Positions 1 through 6,380 of a stretch of DNA of 8,443 bases are shown here, piece after piece. Source of the stretch: Bacillota bacterium (lineage in GTDB: Bacteria > Bacillota > Clostridia > Lachnospirales > Cellulosilyticaceae); contig JAEWMQ010000045.1 in assembly GCA_023393125.1 (NCBI GenBank), positions 1-8,443 on the forward strand. Reading direction: 5' to 3'. The position numbers and the translations under genes are program-made. The notes below the pieces were generated by a model. It did not search any database, was not told the DNA's origin, and saw nothing but the letters and a program-made list of their open reading frames with translations. Within the stretch, counting starts at the first letter, position 1; each line of letters opens with the position of its first letter.

Positions 1-109
1 CAACTACTAATTGATGTTCTTCATTTTCTATACGCATGCGTAAAGGAACTATATCCCCAACTGTATTAAACTTAGAAATTATCTCAACTGGAATATTTTT
101 TAGTTCCAC
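1..109 (-). CDS. N-terminus of an SOS-controlled protein of unknown function (partial)
   Basis: Thirty-six codons are open from a GTG at 109 to the window edge, so the gene continues outside. The start is set by AAGGAG at 118-123, 8 nt upstream; another in-frame GTG at 118 overlaps that site and is unlikely. The protein begins MELKNIPVEIISKF and contains GDIVPLRMRIENEEH. From memory, this resembles small (about 100 residue) uncharacterised Firmicutes proteins with a PIRFRIE-like motif that are often found beside Y-family (UvrX-type) DNA polymerase genes in mobile elements; this cannot be checked here. A LexA box and a strong promoter lie immediately upstream, which makes a DNA-damage role plausible. 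It is not recognisable as the start of a tape-measure protein, which would be the expected next tail gene. Confidence 0.72.
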   Translation of the reverse strand, partial: MELKNIPVEIISKFNTVGDIVPLRMRIENEEHQLVV

Positions 110-128
110 AAAAACCACTCCTTATAAT

Positions 129-142
129 CGAACATATGTTTG
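129..142 (-). promoter_or_regulatory. LexA (SOS) operator
   Basis: The plus strand reads CGAACATATGTTTG, which fits the Gram-positive LexA/DinR box CGAAC-N4-GTTYG with only one arm position off perfect symmetry. It covers the expected transcription start of the promoter at 148-176, so bound LexA would block initiation. Induction by DNA damage of the gene starting at 109 is inferred. Confidence 0.85.
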
Positions 143-147
143 ATTGG

Positions 148-176
148 ATTATATCAAATAGGAAGATTTTTGTAAA
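148..176 (-). promoter_or_regulatory. sigma-A type promoter of the SOS unit
   Basis: On the minus strand a -35 element TTTACA (171-176) and a perfect -10 TATAAT (148-153) are separated by exactly 17 nt. Transcription should start near 141, inside the LexA box. The promoter lies downstream of the tail chaperone stop at 250, so the next gene does not depend on late phage transcription. Confidence 0.82.
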
Positions 177-249
177 CTATCTCAGCAATATTAAATTAGT
201 ATTTATTACTAGGTATAAGAAAGACATATCCTGTAGTTAATATACATTT

Positions 250-791
250 TTAAAATGAATTAAAACTATTTTGAGTTGCTTCTACTATATTTTTATCTTC
301 ATCTGAAATATTGGTATTAAGCTCATCATATTTTCTAATGTACTCAAGTATCATTCCAATACTCATCTCATGAAAATCTGCGATGCAAAGTCCTCTCTTA
401 ATGGCATGAACTATTAATCCTTCTGTGGTAATAGGCTCACTATTTTTATCTTCTACTTCTGTAGCTTTTTTTTCGCTGTTCCAATCAGATTAGAAAGCAT
501 TTCAATAACCTTAGGTAAAATCTCAAGCACAGGAAACTCTTCAAATTCATCTAGCCATTCTACTGGAGGCTTAATGTCTGGGTTAGCTGTCTTAGCCATG
601 ATCCATAAAATATTAAAGAAGAGCTCAAAGTCAATTTTATCTGTCTTGAACTCTCCTTTCTTATAGGCATCCTCTAATTTGATTAATTCTGTTAGAAGGT
701 CTTTTCCAAACTGCATTTTATAACGTAATAAAGTGGCACCTGTTGTTTTCAGTGCCACTAACTTATCTGCAATCTTAATACATTTTTCCAT
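250..791 (-). CDS. Tail assembly chaperone, long frameshift form (gpGT-like)
   Basis: A -1 ribosomal frameshift at the A-rich site 465-471 would join the first 109 codons of the short chaperone to a 71-codon extension that is open to a TAA at 250-252, giving about 180 residues. I translated the extension by hand: it has no internal stop and contains GLCIADFHEMSIGMILEY, a pattern I associate with the T domain of siphophage gpGT proteins. In lambda the G and GT proteins bind the tape measure protein and recruit major tail protein during tail tube assembly, and both are absent from the virion. Reading the extension as the product of programmed frameshifting follows from the family, the slippery sequence and the lack of a separate start or ribosome binding site for the -1 frame. 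Confidence 0.85.
453..791 (-). CDS. Tail assembly chaperone, short form (gpG-like)
   Basis: This 112-residue acidic, mostly helical protein directly follows the major tail protein, the fixed position of tail assembly chaperones in siphophages. It contains FGKDLLTELIKLEDAYK near residues 28-44 and DFELFFNILWIMAKTANPDI near residues 54-73, a pattern I associate with chaperones of the phi13-type tail module. Its ATG overlaps the upstream stop codon by one base (TAATG), which indicates translational coupling. It ends with AKKKLQK, the lysine run being encoded by the slippery A-tract. The zero-frame stop is TAG at 453-455, ten bases beyond the slip site. Role: assisting polymerisation of the tail tube around the tape measure, as known for the family. 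Confidence 0.85.
   Translation of the reverse strand: MEKCIKIADKLVALKTTGATLLRYKMQFGKDLLTELIKLEDAYKKGEFKTDKIDFELFFNILWIMAKTANPDIKPPVEWLDEFEEFPVLEILPKVIEMLSNLIGTAKKKLQK
465..471 (-). other. -1 ribosomal frameshift slippery heptamer
   Basis: The minus strand reads G, eight A, G, C; in the zero frame this is GCG AAA AAA AAG CTA, containing the heptamer A AAA AAG also used by E. coli dnaX. After a -1 slip translation continues for 71 codons. A small CTAC-AGAA-GTAG hairpin starts only one base downstream, probably too close and too weak to be a classic stimulator. Confidence 0.85.
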
Positions 792-1375
792 TATGCTCCA
801 CCTGCCTCACTTGCTTTTTGATAAACTGCACTATACCATGCCTCATAAATAGGAGAGGTTGTCTCGCTTGTAGTCTTTGCTTTGATTAATGTGCTTCCTG
901 GCATAGTACGACAAGTTAAAGTAAGTGTTTCTGTTTTAGGTTCAATACTCTGACCCTTTGTAGAGCTTTCAATATTAGGTCTAGTTGCCTTACAAAAATA
1001 CATTACATGCCTAGTCGCACTATTATCACCATCAAACTCAAATAAAAGTGCAAAAGGAGCAGGCTGTTTATCGTTCTCTTCAAATTGTACTTTATTGGTA
1101 TCTAGTACTTCTTTTAAAATGGTTACTTTAAAACTATCCGGAATTAAGGCCATTTCCAAAGTACCATCATATCCATTGTTTGCTATAGCTGTGAAATACT
1201 CCATATTATCAGCATAAAAAGGTGTTGTATCTCCAACTGGTGATAGGGTTAAATTGACTGCACCAGGTATAGCAATAGGTGTAGCAAAGGTAACTGTCGT
1301 CTTACCAGCTGCTGTTGTTTCAGTAATAGGGCTATAATGAACATTCTTTAATCCGTATTTAATTTTGTTACTCAT
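791..1375 (-). CDS. Major tail (tube) protein, phi13 family
   Basis: This 194-residue protein would form the stacked rings of the tail tube. It starts MSNKIKYGLKNVHYSPI, has the beta-rich AIPGAVNLTLSPVGD segment near residues 36-50, FYADN near 53-57, NNGYDGTLEMALIPD near 66-80 and an ETLTLTCR strand near 148-155, all in keeping with the phi13-type major tail proteins of Firmicutes siphophages. Family members are usually about 190-200 residues, so it looks complete. A strong ribosome binding site (AAGGAGG) overlaps the stop of the upstream gene and sits close before the ATG at 1375, consistent with high expression. The chaperone gene follows with a one-base overlap. Confidence 0.9.
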   Translation of the reverse strand: MSNKIKYGLKNVHYSPITETTAAGKTTVTFATPIAIPGAVNLTLSPVGDTTPFYADNMEYFTAIANNGYDGTLEMALIPDSFKVTILKEVLDTNKVQFEENDKQPAPFALLFEFDGDNSATRHVMYFCKATRPNIESSTKGQSIEPKTETLTLTCRTMPGSTLIKAKTTSETTSPIYEAWYSAVYQKASEAGGA

Positions 1376-1386
1376 GTTGTCCCTCC

Positions 1387-1692
1387 TTATAATTCATATC
1401 TTACTTCATATAATTTTTCACTCTCTATATAAGTCTCTATCTTTTCATAGTAAAGCTCTTTCTCATTAAGAAGTGCTTCGAGCTTCTTCTCTAATGTGAT
1501 ATCTTTTTTATTTGTATAGAGTTCAATTACTAAATTCTCAATCTGATGATAAACCCTATTATCAGCACCAAAGTTTTGTGTATCCTCCACCAGGTAAACT
1601 AGGTATGGTGGCTCCTGAGATGATTTAAAATGACTATAAGCTATAGGCAAATTCAGTTGTTGCAAAGTTTTATAGAGTTCTTCTAATGTCAT
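1387..1692 (-). CDS. Tail terminator-like (tail completion) protein
   Basis: A 101-residue protein located between the HK97-gp10-like gene and the major tail protein. In this conserved order the slot encodes the tail terminator, which caps the tail tube and joins it to the head. The PPYLVYL segment near residues 28-34, followed by alternating strands (YHQIENLVIELYT near 48-60) and a final strand YEVRYEL, fits the small alpha/beta fold of that group. The assignment rests mostly on position and size, since the sequences of these proteins are very variable. The start codon overlaps the upstream stop as ATGA (1689-1692), indicating coupled translation. Confidence 0.72.
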   Translation of the reverse strand: MTLEELYKTLQQLNLPIAYSHFKSSQEPPYLVYLVEDTQNFGADNRVYHQIENLVIELYTNKKDITLEKKLEALLNEKELYYEKIETYIESEKLYEVRYEL

Positions 1693-2030
1693 CCTAGATA
1701 CTCCCTCACCTTCTGCTCAAAGACTTTAACTGTTTCTTCTTCAACAGGACCAATGTGTTTAATGCCAGCTACTCTTCCACCACCACGTTTGGCATGACCA
1801 TTTTCAAGTAAATGAGTCAAATAGTATCTTTTATTATGAATAACATACCCTTGAGGTGTTTTCTTCCTTATCCAGCTTTTAGCATATTTCTTTTTGTTCT
1901 TTGGACTAGTGGCCTTAAGCTTTTCTGTAGCTTCCTTAGTCACTTCATCAGCTGATTGTTCCAAGCATTCTTTTACATTTTCTGTATAGGCAGCTAATCT
2001 ATTAGCAAGTTCTTGACTAATATCAATCAT
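1689..2030 (-). CDS. HK97-gp10-like head-tail connection protein
   Basis: A 113-residue basic protein of the HK97 gp10 family. Seen in the sequence are an N-terminal helix with an acidic stretch (residues 1-45), a lysine-rich KNKKKYAKSWIRKK block near 44-57, and the family signature HLLENGHAKRGGGRV near 72-86 followed by IKHIGP. Members act at the neck or early tail of siphophages; the exact role (tail completion or stopper-associated) is less well defined than for the flanking proteins. The ATG at 2030 lies inside the last codons of the head-closure gene, an 8-nt overlap, and the end forms an ATGA overlap with the next gene. Confidence 0.87.
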   Translation of the reverse strand: MIDISQELANRLAAYTENVKECLEQSADEVTKEATEKLKATSPKNKKKYAKSWIRKKTPQGYVIHNKRYYLTHLLENGHAKRGGGRVAGIKHIGPVEEETVKVFEQKVREYLG

Positions 2031-2352
2031 TTACTTCACCTACTTTTTCAGAACATAGGAGCTGAAGGTATTTATTTCTTTCTTCAAAGTTAATAATGGT
2101 TTCAATATTAAAAACTTGCTGTCCAAACTGGACAACCCAATGGGGTAGTAAGGATCCTATATACCGAATGGTGATTTTAATATTCACCTCACTATTAACT
2201 TGCTTAGCTGAAAAGTATTCTTTGCCTGATAAGGGTTCAATACTTGCCCATACAGTTTTCTGCACTTCCAAGTTCTCTACTTCTTGTCCTAAGGCATCCT
2301 TAGAGATGATAGGTTTAAGAATCTCAACTTGGTGTCTTAGCTTGCCAATCAT
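2023..2352 (-). CDS. Head closure / head-tail joining protein (SPP1 gp16-like)
   Basis: This protein of about 109 residues begins MIGKLRHQVEILKP, the usual opening of the phage head-tail adaptor family, followed by VWASIEPLSGKEYFSAKQVNSE and strands ending in LQLLCSEK. Proteins of this family form the ring that closes the head exit under the connector. The open frame begins three codons earlier at ATG 2361, but the only good ribosome binding site (GGAGG, 2363-2367) is one base from that ATG and 10 nt from the ATG at 2352; the latter also gives the expected N-terminus. It lies between the gp6-like connector and the gp10-like gene, as usual. Confidence 0.88.
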   Translation of the reverse strand: MIGKLRHQVEILKPIISKDALGQEVENLEVQKTVWASIEPLSGKEYFSAKQVNSEVNIKITIRYIGSLLPHWVVQFGQQVFNIETIINFEERNKYLQLLCSEKVGEVND

Positions 2353-2354
2353 TT

Positions 2355-2630
2355 CTACCATTCCTCCTGTCTGTAGCTAAAAAGCACACTCTTAAGGAAA
2401 ACTAAAATAGCTTTCATATCAGCAATTTCTCGTTGTTCATATAAACAACCAACACCATACAAAATAGCTTGCTTAATCGTCTCAGGAACAGTAACAAATT
2501 CAGTAAGCGGGCGTCTTAAAATACCTTCGCATAGTTCTTCAATCGTAAAAATAAAAGAGGTGATAAGCTCATCCTCTTCATTGTTATCTACTCTTAGGTA
2601 GAGCTTAACCTCATCTAATGAAACAGTCAT
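2355..2630 (-). CDS. Head-tail connector protein (HK97 gp6-like)
   Basis: A 91-residue helical protein. The N-terminus MTVSLDEVKLYLRVDNNEEDELI is characteristic of the gp6/gp15-type connector (adaptor) family: the DEVKxxLR helix, then acidic residues and a second helix ITSFIFTIEELCEGILRR. A proline-containing turn (VPETIKQAIL) leads to the third helix GVGCLYEQRE. The dodecameric connector sits under the portal and is required for head completion. The ATG at 2630 has GGAGG at 2640-2644, 9 nt upstream. It follows the capsid gene after 22 nt and is two bases from the preferred start of the head-closure gene. Confidence 0.9.
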   Translation of the reverse strand: MTVSLDEVKLYLRVDNNEEDELITSFIFTIEELCEGILRRPLTEFVTVPETIKQAILYGVGCLYEQREIADMKAILVFLKSVLFSYRQEEW

Positions 2631-2652
2631 GGTCTATCACCTCCGCACTTGT

Positions 2653-3849
2653 TTAAACCTTCATTTGTAGGACTTGGACTGCTTCTGCCAAGATTAACTT
2701 ACCATCCACTCTTTGTGTAGCCATAAACCCTACTTGCCCAGTTGCAGCATAAAGTTCATTAAGTCGTTTAAAGGCTCTACCTTGACGATCAGCTACCCAA
2801 TAATAGCTAAAATCTCCAAAAGCAATTGCCTTAGCTCCAGAAGCTAAAGTTGGAACATAAGCTGAAGTTTTAATAGGACGATTTAAAATAGTATCTGGTG
2901 CACCAGCAGTAATAGATGGTTGCCATAAATACTGTCCATTGTTATCCTTAAGCTTACGAATTGCTTTGACTGTGGTATCATTCATCAAGAAAGTTGCATT
3001 CTTACGATAAGGTGACTTTAAGGCATAGAATAAATCTAATAATTCATCTACCGTAATGGCTGTAGAACTAGCCGCTGTAAGCCCTAAGTTTGCCCCACCG
3101 GTGGCATTAAAAATGCCAGTAGGTTTACCTGTACCATCTCCAATAAAGAAGGCTTCTTCTTCCTTAGAACCGATACGTCTAGCAAACTCTCTGGCAATAT
3201 ACTGCTCTAAATTAAAAACTGAATCATTAAGGAGTTCTTCTGAAACCTTAATCATGGTACCTAGTTTATACGCACCGATAGCGACTTGACCAAAGCTATC
3301 ATCACTTTCTGGAATCTGACCTTCTTCATCTACCCAAGAAGCTGTTCCCTTAGTAGCGACTACTGGAATTTTTCTATCACCACTTGACGTAGTAATCACT
3401 TTAGCTAATTGACGAAAGATGTTTTCTTCCTCAAGAGCCTGAACAAGGGTGGCTTCAAATTCATCTGGCACAAGGTAACCACCTTCTCCATCTGTTCCTA
3501 CCTGTAAGGCATTTTGAATCTCAAAGCTAGATTTATTTCTCATAGCATTCCAGAAAGAGTGCTTATACTCATCTGTGGCTCTACCTGTTTTACTTTCATT
3601 ACCCATATGAGAAGGGTTGTTTTTAATAGGTGTGTTAACAGGCCTTGAAAGTTCTGCATCTAATGCGGACTGTCTTTCTAACCGATCAATCTCTTTTCCA
3701 AGACTCACTACATCCGCTTCCATCTTCTCATAGGTAGCTGTGTCTTCAACTGATAAAAGACCATCCTCTTTTCTTTTACTATCTAGGAACGCTTTAGTGC
3801 TCTCCCATAGTTTTGCTCGTTTTTCTCTTAATTCTAATACTTTACTCAC
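2653..3849 (-). CDS. HK97-fold major capsid protein
   Basis: The main shell protein, about 398 residues from the preferred start. The N-terminal ~70 residues form a charged coiled coil (VLELREKRAKLWEST, then EKMEADVVSLGKEIDRLER), matching the delta domain that serves as internal scaffold in HK97-type phages; no separate scaffold gene is present. A low-complexity linker (about 70-100) is where the prohead protease would be expected to cut. The folded shell domain begins near VGTDGEGGYLVPDEF and includes EEENIFRQLAK, KIPV, SWVDEEGQIPESD, the GDGTGKPTGIF motif near 237-247 and a C-terminal QVGFMATQRVDGKL strand. The longest frame opens at ATG 3864, but no ribosome binding site precedes it; GGAGG lies within that ATG and codon 2 and is 8 nt from the GTG at 3849. 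Confidence 0.95.
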   Translation of the reverse strand: MSKVLELREKRAKLWESTKAFLDSKRKEDGLLSVEDTATYEKMEADVVSLGKEIDRLERQSALDAELSRPVNTPIKNNPSHMGNESKTGRATDEYKHSFWNAMRNKSSFEIQNALQVGTDGEGGYLVPDEFEATLVQALEEENIFRQLAKVITTSSGDRKIPVVATKGTASWVDEEGQIPESDDSFGQVAIGAYKLGTMIKVSEELLNDSVFNLEQYIAREFARRIGSKEEEAFFIGDGTGKPTGIFNATGGANLGLTAASSTAITVDELLDLFYALKSPYRKNATFLMNDTTVKAIRKLKDNNGQYLWQPSITAGAPDTILNRPIKTSAYVPTLASGAKAIAFGDFSYYWVADRQGRAFKRLNELYAATGQVGFMATQRVDGKLILAEAVQVLQMKV

Positions 3850-3857
3850 GCTATAAT

Positions 3858-3862
3858 CCTCC
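3858..3862 (-). promoter_or_regulatory. Ribosome binding site that fixes the capsid start
   Basis: GGAGG on the minus strand, 8 nt before GTG 3847-3849. It overlaps the upstream in-frame ATG (3862-3864), which itself has only AT-rich sequence before it, so the GTG is the better start for this highly expressed gene. Confidence 0.75.
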
Positions 3863-3893
3863 ATTGATGTCTATTTCTAGTTAAGTTCTAGTT

Positions 3894-4640
3894 TTATGGT
3901 TTTAATAGTTCTAAACGTTTATCAAATTGTGCGATAGGCATTTGATTATCCTCAGGTGTTTCTTTAGGATTTACTACTTTTTCAACTACTTGTATTGGTG
4001 TAGTTTCTAGTATTGCTTTAGCTTTAGGCATTTTTTTTACCCAAGCATTAGTAATGGTAAGCTTGTCAAACATGAAATCTTTTAAAATATTGCCAGTTTG
4101 TTCGTTGTGATAAAGAACCTCGTCTGCAAAACCTAGTTCTACTGCTTTATTAGCACTGAACCAGGTTTCTGCATCCATCATGTGTGCAATCTTTGTACGA
4201 CTAAGCTGTGTTTTTTGCTCGTAAGCATTGATGATGCTTTCTTTAATTTCACCTAGCATTTCAATAGCACCTTGTAAATCTGCCACTTCTCCAAACACTG
4301 CAGTTGCAGGATTATGAATCATAAGCACTGCTGTAGGTGACATTTGAACATGTTCGCCAGCCATTGCAATGACTGAAGCAGCGCTAGCAGCAATGCCATC
4401 AATCTTGATAGTGACTTGTCCTGAATACTCCTTGAGCATGGTATAAATCTGAGAAGCTGCTATGACATCACCGCCAGGTGAGTTAATCCATACTGCAATA
4501 TCTCCTTCATCCTCAAAAAGCTCTGATTTAAACTGCCTAGGTGTAATTTCATCACCAAACCAGCTTTCCTCAGCAATACAACCATCAAAGTAAAGAGTTC
4601 TTTGATTTTCGTTCTTGACCCAGTTCCAAAACTTTTTCAT
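3894..4640 (-). CDS. Prohead maturation protease, ClpP type (S14 family)
   Basis: A 248-residue serine protease of the phage ClpP-like group that would remove the delta domain of the capsid protein and itself during prohead maturation. Seen in order: WINSPGGDV (51-59), the oxyanion-hole region; IDGIAASAASVIAMAG (80-95), with the nucleophile most likely Ser86 when aligned to ClpP GQAAS; MIHNP (107-111), with His109; and LGFADEV (169-175), with Asp173 as the likely third member of the triad. The C-terminal ~75 residues are a variable tail ending in FDKRLELLKP. It lies between portal and capsid as usual and overlaps the portal stop as ATGA (4637-4640), suggesting translational coupling. Confidence 0.94.
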   Translation of the reverse strand: MKKFWNWVKNENQRTLYFDGCIAEESWFGDEITPRQFKSELFEDEGDIAVWINSPGGDVIAASQIYTMLKEYSGQVTIKIDGIAASAASVIAMAGEHVQMSPTAVLMIHNPATAVFGEVADLQGAIEMLGEIKESIINAYEQKTQLSRTKIAHMMDAETWFSANKAVELGFADEVLYHNEQTGNILKDFMFDKLTITNAWVKKMPKAKAILETTPIQVVEKVVNPKETPEDNQMPIAQFDKRLELLKP

Positions 4641-5890
4641 TTAGTATTTTTCCTTTCTGTATTTTCCTTAGCATAGGCGCCTACATCCTTGAGCTTCAGC
4701 ATATTGCCATTAACCATGTAGATGTCACCGCCCTCTTCTGATGAAATAAGATTCATATTTTCAAGTTCACGAATATCATTAGCTGACATCCAACCATTTT
4801 GTCTTGCAATGGCATAGCCATTCATACGGCTTTGATAGTCTCCACGAAGAAGGCCATCTACATTGAACTTAATAAAATACTGACTCTTTTCCCCTGGCAA
4901 GAGCAGCGCTTTCTGCATGGCTTGTTCCCATCTAGTTACCCAAGGGTCTAAGGTATATTTCACAAATTCAAGAGATTGTTGTTCTATATTAGAAAAGCTC
5001 GACTTTTCAAGATCACCTACCATGTGAGGAGGCACTCTGAAAATTCGAGCTATCTCATTGATTTGAAATTTACGTGTTTCTAAAAACTGTGCTTGTTCAG
5101 GGGAAATAGCTATGCTTTGATACTTCATGCCTTCTTCAAGAACAGCTACCTTATGAGCATTCTTTGTCCCCTGATAAACACTATTCCAACTTTCTCTTAC
5201 TCTCTGTGGATCTTTAACAATTCCAGGGTGCTCAAGTACACCTCCTGGAGTGGCTCCATTTGCAAAAAATGAGGCCCCATATTCTTCGGTAGCTAGGGAC
5301 ATACCTATAGCATTTTTAGCCATAGCAATAGGTGAATAACCTATGATTCCATCAAACCCTAATCCTGGAATATGCAGTACCTCATGGTCTGATAAATAAA
5401 ACTCTCCATAACCTGCTAAAGAGGACGTCTCATCACTATCTCTGGTATAGATATAGTAGATGTTACCTCTACTATCACGATTAACGCTCATCTTATTAGG
5501 AAGTAATGGATATAAGGCTAATACTTTACCATTCTGGTCTCTGATAATCTGAGCATAAGCATTTCCCCATAATAAAAGATGACTCATAAGTGTTTCTCTA
5601 AACACAAATGAAGTCATCTCTGAGTTTGGCTCATCATGGAGCAAGTGATATAGGTTATGGTTTATTGCTTTTTCTTTTCCTAGTCCAGTGGTTTGATAAA
5701 CACTAAGTGGTAAGCTTGCTATTGCTTCTGCTAATATTCTTACACAAGCATAGACTGCAGTGGTCTGCATAGCTGTTCGCTCATTTACAGTTTTACCACT
5801 AGTAGTTGAACCAAAGAAAAAGGTATAAGCACTACTTAGTGCATTAACTGGTTTGTCTCTAGAATGAAAAAGATTTTCAAATAATTTCAT
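4637..5890 (-). CDS. Portal protein (HK97 family)
   Basis: About 417 residues counted from MKLFENLF. The protein forms the twelve-subunit ring through which terminase pumps DNA into the prohead. Family features include YACVRILAEAIASLPLSVY near residues 47-65, WGNAYAQIIRD near 108-118, FFANGATPGGVL near 208-219, FRVPPHMVGD near 284-293 and the following SSFSNIEQQSLEFVKYTLDP segment. The open frame begins with GTG 5899, one base from the ribosome binding site GAGGAG (5901-5906), and is unlikely to be used. ATG 5896 (4-nt spacing) and ATG 5890 (10 nt) are both possible; 5890 gives the more usual N-terminus. A terminator-like hairpin ends directly upstream, with no room for a promoter in between. 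Confidence 0.94.
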   Translation of the reverse strand: MKLFENLFHSRDKPVNALSSAYTFFFGSTTSGKTVNERTAMQTTAVYACVRILAEAIASLPLSVYQTTGLGKEKAINHNLYHLLHDEPNSEMTSFVFRETLMSHLLLWGNAYAQIIRDQNGKVLALYPLLPNKMSVNRDSRGNIYYIYTRDSDETSSLAGYGEFYLSDHEVLHIPGLGFDGIIGYSPIAMAKNAIGMSLATEEYGASFFANGATPGGVLEHPGIVKDPQRVRESWNSVYQGTKNAHKVAVLEEGMKYQSIAISPEQAQFLETRKFQINEIARIFRVPPHMVGDLEKSSFSNIEQQSLEFVKYTLDPWVTRWEQAMQKALLLPGEKSQYFIKFNVDGLLRGDYQSRMNGYAIARQNGWMSANDIRELENMNLISSEEGGDIYMVNGNMLKLKDVGAYAKENTERKNTK

Positions 5891-5917
5891 TAACATCACA
5901 CTCCTCTAATCCTGATC

Positions 5918-5949
5918 AAAATAAAAGCACCTGAATTAACAAGTGCTTT
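5918..5949 (-). terminator. Rho-independent terminator of the inserted cassette
   Basis: On the minus strand a 10-bp stem AAAGCACTTG / CAGGTGCTTT (5940-5949 with 5924-5933, one T-G wobble) encloses a TTAATT loop and runs into TTTTATTTT. It begins 11 nt after the stop of the 124-aa gene and ends about 12 nt before the portal ribosome binding site. It would end transcripts from the cassette promoter; the late mRNA must read through it. Confidence 0.8.
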
Positions 5950-5960
5950 AAACTATCAAT

Positions 5961-6335
5961 TTATTTTTTTGGTGGGTTAGCCAGTACAAAGTATGTTGTT
6001 CCTTTTATTGGCACACCGCCTTTTTCATATCTTCCAAATCCCCATACTATATCCTGCCTTTGCATAAGTAAATTAAATAATATAAGTCCAAAAAATTTTC
6101 CTGCTTCTTCTGCATTCTTTCCACATGCATTATATATTGATTCCCATACAGTTCCTGTCCAATTGGACCCAGGAATCCAACTTGAAGTATTAACATCAGA
6201 ATTATTTATTTTTTTGTTAAGCTCATCAGTAATTCTTTGATAATCTTGCTGAGATAACTTCTTCATCCACGCATCGAAAAAACTCTTATGTGGTAATTTA
6301 TTAACATATTTCTGGCTATCAACTGAATATAGCAT
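5961..6335 (-). CDS. Uncharacterised 124-aa cassette protein
   Basis: A soluble-looking protein with no signal peptide or membrane segment. It starts MLYSVDSQKYVNKLPHKSFF and has three features that look conserved: a helical YQRITDELNKKINN segment (33-46), a Trp/Gly-rich core TSSWIPGSNWTGTVWESIY near 50-68, and a C-terminal FGRYEKGGVPIKGTTYFVL near 99-117. From memory, similar short proteins with SSWIPGSDWTGTV and FGRYEKDG motifs occur scattered in Firmicutes genomes and mobile elements without known function. It is the second gene of the cassette, 45 nt after the EVE-like gene, under the same promoter and just before the terminator, so a joint role is inferred. The ATG is preceded by a GAGGGG site with 7-nt spacing. 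No enzymatic motif is recognised. Confidence 0.8.
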   Translation of the reverse strand: MLYSVDSQKYVNKLPHKSFFDAWMKKLSQQDYQRITDELNKKINNSDVNTSSWIPGSNWTGTVWESIYNACGKNAEEAGKFFGLILFNLLMQRQDIVWGFGRYEKGGVPIKGTTYFVLANPPKK

Positions 6336-6380
6336 ATCCTTACCCCTCAGACTATTTTAAATTATTGGTTTATTTTATAC

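Noticed and set aside
31..42. Perfect 12-bp palindrome TACGCATGCGTA
   Set aside because: It falls inside the coding sequence of the partial gene (LRMRI codons) and has no positional support as an operator or recombination site.
197..211. Stem TAGTA-TTTAT-TACTA as a terminator after the tail chaperone
   Set aside because: The stem is five AT-rich base pairs with no proper T-run; too weak to call.
2096..2380. Plus-strand open frame of 94 codons
   Set aside because: It lies opposite the clearly identified head-closure gene, has no ribosome binding site of note and no recognisable protein sequence.
3056..3289. Plus-strand open frame of 77 codons
   Set aside because: It is antisense to the core of the major capsid gene; its sequence is the shadow of capsid codons.
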